Source: Thermogutta sp.
GTDB taxonomy: Bacteria > Planctomycetota > Planctomycetia > Pirellulales > Thermoguttaceae
Length of the DNA: 12,429 nucleotides
NCBI GenBank assembly: GCA_012798155.1
Contig: JAAZNR010000496.1
Coordinates: forward strand, 1-12,429
Direction of reading: 5' to 3'
A program made the translations under genes and the position numbers. Positions 7,367-12,429 of this stretch are shown one piece after another (position 1 is the first letter of the stretch; each line of letters opens with the position of its first letter). The notes under the pieces were generated by a model. It had not been told where the DNA came from. It made no database searches and saw only the letters and a list, made by a program, of their open reading frames with translations.

Positions 7367-10300
7367 CTACGCGAGAGTTACCTCCAGCGTCTCTCCCGCC
7401 TGAAGCGTCACCTCCTGCCCCAAGGTAATGAGAACGCGATTGCCGTTACGATCGACGGTAGCGGGCAGCTCGGCGACCGCGTCACCGCTTCGCTTTCGCA
7501 CGGCCGCCGACATCGGCGTCTCGGCCGGGGTCTCCAGCGCCAAGGATTTCAAGCGGAGCCTTCCCCACAGGACCGTCACAGCGTTGTCCTGGCGTCCCTC
7601 CGCGCGGTCTTGTTGAATCGTGCCCCAACCTTCGGCGGCGGTAAACGGGGCACGAAAACGCTCGGGAGTCAATTTGGGCGCGAACCCCAAATAGCCTTTC
7701 GGCCCGTGGTATTCGAAACCGCAGAGCGCCAAGAATACCCCGTACGATGCCATGCCGCGGGCGTAATGGTCGCCGCATTCGACCTCGTTCCAAGGATTGT
7801 GGCTCGAGGGATGGTACCGCTCATGCACGCCGCGGCAAATGGCCAGGGCCTCGGTCAGCATGCCGTCCCAGACCATGTTGCCCGCCACCTGGTACTCGAT
7901 CCCCGTCCAGATCTCGTCGCGATAGAGGACGCTGTCCGGCCCCAGGTGCTTCGATTTCGGCCAGGTGCATGTGAAGAGGCCGGCTTGGCCGGGCCGAGCG
8001 AACCAGCGCTGCGGGGGATGGGCCTGGTTTTGCGGACCCACGTCCGGCGCCCAGTTGTACGTCCAAATCGCCTTCAAGGCCGAGCGTACCGCCTGCGGCG
8101 GATAAATGTGCCCCAAAGCGACCTGGTGCGCCCAACCCTGCCCGAACAGTTGGTCCGACAGGCAGCCGTCGGCGTACTGGTGCTTGGGATGCTTTTCCAG
8201 ATCGACTCTCTGGATGAAGTATTCACCATTGAACAGATCCCGCATGGCGGCCTCGCGTCCCGCTTCGTACACACGGCGGCACCTCTCGGCGAAGGCCTGA
8301 TCCCCCATTTCCTTGGCCATCTCCTCGGCCGCGCGACACGCCGCCAAATAGAGCGACCCGATCATCGTATTCGGGCCGAAGAAGTTGATGTCGTACGTGT
8401 TGTGCTGCTCGCCTTCGATCAAACCGTCGTCGTTGCCGTCTTGCTCGAACAGGAACTCCAAGCACTTCTTGATCCGCGGCCAATTATTCGCCAGAAACGC
8501 GGAGTCGGCGGAGCATTGGTGCTCGCGATAGGCCTTCAGCACCGTGCCGCCTTGCGAGTCGCCGGCCCACATCGCCCATCCCTCGCCGCGGAATCGCACA
8601 GCGCCCGTCTTTTCGTCGAAACCGGCCTGGGGGTTGAAATCCTGCATCTCCCGGACCGAGCGTTCCAGACGCGGAAACAAGCGGGCCATGGTGTGCTCGT
8701 AATTCCACACATGGGCACACGTACCGTGACAGCATCCCACTCCCTCCCAGGCCCAAAAACGCCCGTTGGCCCACCACTGGCAAGTCCCGGTAGCCAACGT
8801 GGAGGCGGTGGAGAGCAAGCGATCCATCAGCCACCGGGGCAGGGTGCTCGTCTCGTACCAAATCTCGTGCCATTTCAACGTTTCCTCTTTCAACCGCTCA
8901 AGATCGGTCTCGAGATAATCGCACACGGCGTCGGCGTCGGGAAATCGCACGGCGTAGTAGTTCCCGCGCTCGGGACGATGCGGAAAATGCCACGTCACGG
9001 CGAAGGTCAATTGCGCCGTTTCCCCCGGCCGAAGCTGTAGCCGGTAGGCGAGGCCGCCGACCTGCTTTTCGCTCAGCGGTGCCTCGCCGGACAAGATGCC
9101 GGCTCCCTGGGGTAAAGCGTCGGCCTCGAGCAAGCTGGGGAGCGGATCGGCTTGGCCCGGCCATATCGCGCCCAAGACCTCGGCCTCGGCGGGGCGCCCC
9201 TCGACGGAGGCCTCGATCGCCGCCAGCGCCATGGTGCCGAAGTCCGGCTGCTTCTCCAGCGGACCGCCCGGCGCGGATCGCGGGTCGTCGCGAAGCTCGA
9301 TCTGATCGATGTTGATATGTCCCCAGCCGCCCGACTCACGGTCCACGATCTCGATTTGGGCGGTCTTGCCTTCGAATTCGCGGACATCCCAGTTTTGCCA
9401 CTCCAGCTTCTCTTGATTACGCCCGACCGCCGTGCGAACGACTCGGCCGTCCACCAGGAGGTTGATGCACGTCCTGTCCGCGTGGTTTCCGCCGCCGATG
9501 AGGAAGCTGATGAAGCGCCGGTCCACGGTAAACGGCGGCGAAACGAGCCTCCCGTGGGGTTGATCTCCGCCGAGGAAGGAGTTCACCAGCCCTTCTCCGG
9601 AGAAGCCGGCGACCTCCTGCTGGTTGGGCAGCGTACCTTTGGCCGGCCCCGAGCCGAAGGCTTCTCCCTCCGCCGTCCACTCGCCGTAGTCGGTCCCTTC
9701 GAAGTCGGCCAGGACCCGCGGCTCGCGGAGTCCGGCGGGCGGCGGCGCGGTTTCGACGCTGAAGCGGATTCGGCCCCCGGTCCCGTCCCGCCGGCATTCG
9801 GCCTTGCGCTTGCCGAAAAACCATGCCGTGGAGTGGCAGGCGACGGCATTCTCCAACCACCCGCCCAGCGTCAATTCGATCGCACCGCCCGACACGTTTT
9901 CGACCGTGTAGGTCAGCAGCGTCGCCGGGAGCGCGGAATCCTCTTCGTTGAGCGGAATGAAGGGCGAAAAGGCCTGCAACGTCACGTTGACAGGCAAGGC
10001 CGAGTCCGGGTACTCCACCCATGCCGCCGGGTATTCGCCGTTGAAGCGAACGCCGGGAAAGCCGGTGCGATCCAGCGGACGCCGCCATGTCGTGTCGCCT
10101 TGTCGCACGGCCAGCGCGAAACCTTGCAGAACGGGATAATTCGGGGCGGGATTTTTTTGATAATTGTCCGCGCCCCAGCCGCTGAACGCCGTCTTATTGA
10201 AAATATCCCAATGCGTCAGCCGCCCGTCCCCGGAGAGATAGAGCTGGCCTGCGCAGATTCCCCCCACCGGCATGGCGATCTTATCCAAATCGCCGCCGGA

Positions 10301-10642
10301 GTACCACGTCCGCTCGCCGCGTTCGAACAGCCGCGCGATCCATTCCGGTTGCAGCTTCTTGTCGGCGGGCACGAAGTGGTCGGCGGTATCACTCGGCTCG
10401 AAGGGCCCGGCAACGGCCCAGCGCGGCGTGCCGGAGAGGATCGCCGCGGCCGCCCCGGCTTGAAGTCCGCGCTCCAGAAATCCTCGCCGCGTGACGATCC
10501 CGCCGCAACCGCCCGTCTTGGAATCGCAGCAACCCTGTGAATCCCGCGACGGCGATGCGGTTACTTGGGGGAGAATCGGCTTCGGTGTGGGCATGGCTGG
10601 TTTGTCCGGGAAAAATCTGAAAGGGAAAGACAACGATCGCAT
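7367..10642 (-). CDS. GH116 glycosidase (GBA2-like) with inserted levanase-type beta-sandwich domain, Tat-exported
   Basis: 1091 residues from the ATG at 10642. An ATG at 10594 (residue 17) is equally possible because neither has a clear ribosome-binding site. The leader has a Cys cluster (GCCDSKTGGCGG, 37-48), then TRRGFLERG (51-59) and a hydrophobic stretch. GH116 N-terminal beta domain spans about 105-300 and resumes about 455-590; between them residues about 309-452 form a separate domain (ADFEGTDYGEW ... GGWGHINIDQIEL). The (alpha/alpha)6 catalytic domain follows. By comparison with human GBA2 (nucleophile Glu527, acid/base Asp677), Glu633 in AWEG and Asp751 in HNTYD are the likely catalytic pair; SDQLFGQ at 829-835 is a further family mark. 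Members cleave beta-glucosides, beta-xylosides or GlcNAc; substrate unknown here. First gene after the promoter at 10822-10850. Confidence 0.92.
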   Translation of the reverse strand: MRSLSFPFRFFPDKPAMPTPKPILPQVTASPSRDSQGCCDSKTGGCGGIVTRRGFLERGLQAGAAAAILSGTPRWAVAGPFEPSDTADHFVPADKKLQPEWIARLFERGERTWYSGGDLDKIAMPVGGICAGQLYLSGDGRLTHWDIFNKTAFSGWGADNYQKNPAPNYPVLQGFALAVRQGDTTWRRPLDRTGFPGVRFNGEYPAAWVEYPDSALPVNVTLQAFSPFIPLNEEDSALPATLLTYTVENVSGGAIELTLGGWLENAVACHSTAWFFGKRKAECRRDGTGGRIRFSVETAPPPAGLREPRVLADFEGTDYGEWTAEGEAFGSGPAKGTLPNQQEVAGFSGEGLVNSFLGGDQPHGRLVSPPFTVDRRFISFLIGGGNHADRTCINLLVDGRVVRTAVGRNQEKLEWQNWDVREFEGKTAQIEIVDRESGGWGHINIDQIELRDDPRSAPGGPLEKQPDFGTMALAAIEASVEGRPAEAEVLGAIWPGQADPLPSLLEADALPQGAGILSGEAPLSEKQVGGLAYRLQLRPGETAQLTFAVTWHFPHRPERGNYYAVRFPDADAVCDYLETDLERLKEETLKWHEIWYETSTLPRWLMDRLLSTASTLATGTCQWWANGRFWAWEGVGCCHGTCAHVWNYEHTMARLFPRLERSVREMQDFNPQAGFDEKTGAVRFRGEGWAMWAGDSQGGTVLKAYREHQCSADSAFLANNWPRIKKCLEFLFEQDGNDDGLIEGEQHNTYDINFFGPNTMIGSLYLAACRAAEEMAKEMGDQAFAERCRRVYEAGREAAMRDLFNGEYFIQRVDLEKHPKHQYADGCLSDQLFGQGWAHQVALGHIYPPQAVRSALKAIWTYNWAPDVGPQNQAHPPQRWFARPGQAGLFTCTWPKSKHLGPDSVLYRDEIWTGIEYQVAGNMVWDGMLTEALAICRGVHERYHPSSHNPWNEVECGDHYARGMASYGVFLALCGFEYHGPKGYLGFAPKLTPERFRAPFTAAEGWGTIQQDRAEGRQDNAVTVLWGRLRLKSLALETPAETPMSAAVRKRSGDAVAELPATVDRNGNRVLITLGQEVTLQAGETLEVTLA

Positions 10643-10705
10643 GGAATCGCAACAGCGTAGTCGAGTCGCCTGCCGGCAAGCCGGGCCGGAGAGGAACCGC
10701 TACGC

Positions 10706-10784
10706 GCCGGCGTCGGCCGTTGCCGCCCCGCCGACGTCGGCCGTTGCCGGCCGTATCCACCCTGCCGACGTCGGCAGGTGCCGG
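10706..10784. promoter_or_regulatory. Three dyad copies (GCCGACGTCGGC type) in the GH116 leader, candidate operators
   Basis: Copies at 10706-10725, 10730-10749 and 10764-10784 share GCCG(A/G)CGTCGGC followed by a TGCCG tail. The core is a perfect 12-nt palindrome in copies 2 and 3 and has one change in copy 1. Copy 3 extends to an 18-nt perfect palindrome at 10761-10778. Spacing is 24 and 34 nt. They lie 30-110 nt downstream of the predicted promoter and 60-140 nt before the longer GH116 start, a position fitting repressor sites or leader hairpins. Confidence 0.6.
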
Positions 10785-10821
10785 CGGTCCGTCCGCGACT
10801 CTCCGGGCTTGGATAGGCGAA

Positions 10822-10850
10822 ATTGTAAAACCTCGCTCTGCGGTTCTCAA
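10822..10850 (-). promoter_or_regulatory. Near-consensus sigma70-type promoter for the glycosidase run
   Basis: On the minus strand TTGAGA (10845-10850, 5/6 to consensus) and TACAAT (10822-10827, 5/6) are separated by exactly 17 nt. Transcription would start near 10815 and run into GH116, leaving a leader of about 170-220 nt that holds the dyad copies. The -35 box lies inside the leftmost unit of the tandem repeat at 10843-10937. It is the strongest promoter-like match I saw in the window. Confidence 0.65.
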
Positions 10851-10937
10851 GCGATCGGGGGTAAAAGTTCGCAAGCGATGGGGGGAAAGGTTCTCGAGCG
10901 GTCGAGGGTAAAGGTTCTCGAGCGACCGAGAGTAAAA
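10843..10937. repeat. Four tandem copies of a 24-nt unit
   Basis: Units at 10843-10866, 10867-10889 (one base short), 10890-10913 and 10914-10937. Common pattern: GTTCTCGAGCG, then a G-rich stretch, then GTAAAG or GTAAAA. There are no spacers, so it is not CRISPR. The units act as possible upstream protein sites for the adjoining promoter or as a variable-number repeat. The 24-nt period is two helical turns plus about 3 nt. Confidence 0.85.
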
Positions 10938-10962
10938 TAGGTCAGGCTTGGCCGTAGTCCGG

Positions 10963-11066
10963 CCCGCCTTGTAGACTGAGATCCTTCGCCCGACAGGACG
11001 CGAGGAATCGGCTGATTCGCTGCCACAGCCCCGCCTTGTAGTCCGAGATTCTTTGCCGTACAGTCC
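10963..11066. repeat. Two imperfect copies of a ~37-nt unit, 67 nt apart, upstream of the tRNA
   Basis: Copies at 10963-10999 and 11030-11066 share CCCGCCTTGTAG, then GAGAT, then CTT or TTTG and CAG blocks. The region between copies shows nothing else recognisable. The right copy includes a promoter-like hexamer pair facing the tRNA, so the unit may be a duplicated promoter segment. Confidence 0.6.
11036..11064 (+). promoter_or_regulatory. Weak candidate promoter for the tRNA gene
   Basis: TTGTAG (11036-11041) and TACAGT (11059-11064) are 17 nt apart, 60 nt before the tRNA. The -10 matches 4/6 and the -35 only about 3/6. The equivalent spot in the left repeat copy has a poorer -10 (GACAGG). 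Confidence 0.3.
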
Positions 11067-11123
11067 CGTTTCGTGAGGGAGTTTCGCGACTGACAGGCAG
11101 ACGGCGGAGAGGACATTGATAAC

Positions 11124-11196
11124 GGGCCCGTAGCTCAGCGGTGAGAGCAGGGGACTCATAATCCCTTGGTCGGGGGTTCGAATCCCTCCGGGCCTA
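11124..11196 (+). tRNA. tRNA with CAT anticodon, probably tRNA-Ile2 (lysidine type)
   Basis: 73 nt fold into a full cloverleaf: acceptor GGGCCCG/CGGGCCT, D stem GCTC/GAGC, anticodon stem GGGGA/TCCCT with loop CTCATAA, five-base variable loop TGGTC, T stem GGGGG/CCCTC with loop TTCGAAT. The discriminator is A; CCA is not encoded. CAT can mean elongator Met, initiator Met or Ile2. The pairs C4-G69 and C5-G68, known TilS (lysidine synthase) determinants, and the ACTCATAATC...TTGGTC pattern like E. coli tRNA-Ile2 favour Ile. A standard 1:72 pairing argues against initiator, although here it is a G-T wobble. Confidence 0.92.
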
Positions 11197-11239
11197 CTGA
11201 AAGGGTTTTGCCCTAATGTGACGCTTCGGACCACGATTC

Positions 11240-11362
11240 GCCTAATACTACAGCGCCGGCTCGCCCGGCAATGCTCAATCGCGGTATTTCGGGAAAGCAA
11301 TCTCGCGGAATCTGAGAAACCTGGAGAATCAGAATCAGCAAGCCGGCGCTGTAGTATTAGGC
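11240..11362. mobile_element. MITE-like element with perfect 22-nt inverted ends
   Basis: Arms 11240-11261 and 11341-11362 are exact reverse complements (outer part GCCTAATACTACAGC). The 79 nt between them carry no gene. Removing 11245-11357 plus one TA leaves GCCTAGGC, so the arms are best read as 17-nt terminal repeats beginning ATACTACAGC, flanked by a TA duplication at a CTAG site. That target habit is typical of IS630/Tc1-type transposases, so a non-autonomous IS630-like MITE is inferred. The right arm directly joins the transposase remnant. Confidence 0.75.
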
Positions 11363-11851
11363 CGTTCCCGGGGCGGGTTTTCCACCAAGGTGCACGTGCT
11401 CTGCGACCCGGGAGGGGCATCGTTTGGAGGTCGTGGTCTCGGGGGGCAAGTCCACGAATCGCAAATGCTCCGGCCGCTGCTTGCAAAGACGGAGAGAGGG
11501 TTGCCGGATGAGAAAGGGGAACTGGGAGCTTGGCCCTTGGCGCTGTGCGGCGACAAGAGTTATCGCGCCGATTGGATCGATGCTTTGCTGGAGGAGCTGG
11601 ATATTCGGCCGGTGATTCCGGGGAAGGCGAACGAGCGCCGCGAGCGGCCGACCCGTTATTTCCGGAACGCGCTCTATCGCCTGCGGAATGCGGTCGAACG
11701 GATGGTGGGTTGGCTCAAGGAATCCCGCCGGGTTTGTACTCGCTATGAGAAGTTACCCACTCTCATTCTGGGCACGATCTATCTCACCATGATCTATCTC
11801 GATGATCTATCTCGCATGCATGGATCCTCACATGCATGGCTCGATACCTGA
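11360..11851 (+). pseudogene. IS5-family (IS427-like) transposase, 5'-truncated and frameshifted
   Basis: C-terminal part of a DDE transposase. Motif GRSRGGFSTKVHVLCD starts right at the MITE arm. The second catalytic Asp is in GDKSYRAD, and the catalytic Glu in NAVERMVGWLKESRR, followed by TRYEKL. The N-terminal half with the first Asp is absent; only about 43 nt separate the MITE from the tRNA. Between the G-runs at 11414-11417 and 11441-11446 the present frame reads GGASFGGRGLGG, while the +1 frame reads HRLEVVVSGG, which fits the family (then QVHESQML). So one base was gained and one lost, or both runs were misread. The tail is altered by a small repeat before the TGA at 11849. Confidence 0.85.
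11776..11813. repeat. Three copies of GATCTATCTC at the transposase 3' end
   Basis: Exact copies at 11776-11785, 11791-11800 and 11804-11813. They fall where the family protein normally ends and replace its tail with an unusual one. Two CATGCATG palindromes follow at once. This looks like slippage in a decaying gene. Confidence 0.7.
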
Positions 11852-12070
11852 AACTTCTACCCCGAGCCCGGTTTTCAGACAGAGCGTAATTTGAAGACAA
11901 GCTCTCAGAGACGTTCTCTCTTATCCATCCCGGCCGGCTACAAGCGCCGCTGTGAGCAGTCGGACTTCCCCGGCGAGACCGTCCGCGTGCTCAAGGGCAA
12001 CGAGGCCCGCCAATCCGGCGAACACCGCACCCGCCGCCCGGTCCTGGAGGTCTGGGACCGGCTGAGGTGA
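11852..12070 (+). other. Orphan open stretch without start, possible C-terminal remnant of an unknown gene
   Basis: The frame of the transposase stays open after its stop to a TGA at 12068-12070, with no ATG or GTG in a credible place. The last 45 or so residues look protein-like (SIPAGYKRRCEQSDFPGE, then KGNEARQ and PVLEVWDRLR) with high charge and normal codon use. I do not recognise the family. It may be the tail of a gene whose front was lost when the mobile elements arrived, or a chance open frame. Confidence 0.3.
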
Positions 12071-12138
12071 ATGGAGCCCGAGCGCTCACGAGTTCGAACA
12101 GGGGTAACCGTTCACGCGATGGAGCCTGATCGTTTACG
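12071..12138. repeat. Degenerate direct repeats of an ATGGAGCC...ACG unit
   Basis: Copies at 12071-12090 and 12119-12138 match at 15 or 16 of 20 positions (ATGGAGCC, then GA, CG, T and ACG). A weaker middle copy ends at about 12116 (AACCGTTCACG). No coding sense is evident; it looks like dispersed intergenic repeat material. Confidence 0.5.
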
Positions 12139-12170
12139 GAGGCGAGCGACACGTTTGCACCCCGTGAGTT

Positions 12171-12284
12171 GGGTGGCACGGTGAGGCGGGTGGCACGTCC
12201 CTGAGATCCGTCAGGACCGAAGGGCGTGGCAGACTCCGCGAGCACGCCGACCACGCCCATCGCTTCGCTCTGGGCGTGCCACCC
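12171..12284. repeat. GGGTGGCAC-type palindromic intergenic repeat module
   Basis: GGGTGGCACG occurs at 12171-12180 and 12188-12197, and its exact reverse complement at 12275-12284. Inside, CACGCCCA (12252-12259) and TGGGCGTG (12271-12278) form an 8-bp stem with an 11-nt loop. The nested outer and inner inverted arms resemble a REP-like or MITE-like dispersed element. No reading frame in it is credible. Confidence 0.55.
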
Positions 12285-12429
12285 TACGCGCCGTCGTGCA
12301 AGCCGGCGGACGCGGCGGACCTGGCGGAGGATCTGTGGGCCGGACAGGCAGGGACGACGGCGCGGCGGCCGGCAACGCTTTTGGCAACAACGGCCCCCAC
12401 GCGAGCGTTTCCGCCTTCCCTCCGATGCG
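12285..12429. other. Right-edge stretch with no supported feature
   Basis: Frames are open because the sequence is very GC-rich. One plus-strand frame (KPADAADLAEDLWAG near 12300-12344) looks mildly protein-like but has no start, motif or end in the window. I see no RNA, repeat or promoter that I can support here. Confidence 0.3.

Noticed and set aside
7610..10540. Two plus-strand frames of 476 and 462 codons
   Set aside because: Both lie opposite GH116, whose frame carries family motifs throughout.
10843..10937. CRISPR array
   Set aside because: The 24-nt units abut with no spacers, and no cas gene is present.
11090..11122. tRNA promoter CTGACA...TGATAA
   Set aside because: The spacer is 21 nt and the -10 would touch the tRNA 5' end, leaving no room for a transcript start.
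11201..11216. Intrinsic terminator after the tRNA (AGGG-TTTTG-CCCT)
   Set aside because: Only four pairs and no T-run follows.
10389..11486. Minus-strand frame of 365 codons
   Set aside because: It runs across the tRNA, the MITE and the repeat arrays, and overlaps GH116 in another frame. Its 8-residue repeats are only the translated 24-nt minisatellite.
11991..12260. Minus-strand frame of 89 codons
   Set aside because: It overlaps the orphan remnant and the palindromic repeats and has no domain or ribosome-binding site.

Overview
The window reads as a piece of a GC-rich genome from a polysaccharide-degrading bacterium. It is most likely a planctomycete (Planctomycetota), with Verrucomicrobiota or Lentisphaerota as less likely alternatives. 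The reasons are the mix of families: exported Gfo/Idh/MocA oxidoreductase, exported sugar-isomerase-like TIM barrel, GH172/DUF2961 and GH116, several with twin-arginine leaders. This placement is an inference; no marker gene is present.

Positions 1-10642 hold six genes, all on the minus strand and read from right to left: a GH116 glycosidase with an inserted beta-sandwich domain, a GH172 (DUF2961) furanosidase-like protein, a Gfo/Idh/MocA oxidoreductase, a small HEXXH metallopeptidase-like protein, an AP-endonuclease-2-type TIM-barrel isomerase/epimerase, and a GH51 alpha-L-arabinofuranosidase cut by the left edge. Every one carries a Sec or Tat export leader. The oxidoreductase and peptidase genes overlap by four bases (GTGA), whereas the other gaps are 130-270 bases and hold hairpins or small repeats. 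The set looks like one exported glycan-utilisation locus: three hydrolases plus an oxidoreductase/TIM-barrel pair that could run an oxidise-then-eliminate (3-keto-glycoside) route.

Positions 10643-11123 are a non-coding control region. It holds a near-consensus sigma70-type promoter pointing into GH116, a leader with three copies of a GCCGACGTCGGC-type dyad, a four-copy 24-nt tandem repeat whose last unit supplies the -35 box, and a 67-nt-period two-copy repeat on the side of a tRNA gene. A tRNA with a CAT anticodon follows on the plus strand at 11124-11196; its C4-G69/C5-G68 pairs favour the lysidine-type tRNA-Ile2 over tRNA-Met.

Positions 11240-12429 are a decayed mobile and repeat zone. 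A 123-nt element with perfect 22-nt inverted ends looks like a MITE placed at a CTAG site. It abuts a 5'-truncated IS5-family transposase that also carries two compensating frameshifts. Next come an orphan reading-frame remnant and then GGGTGGCAC-type palindromic repeats, with nothing recognisable at the right edge.
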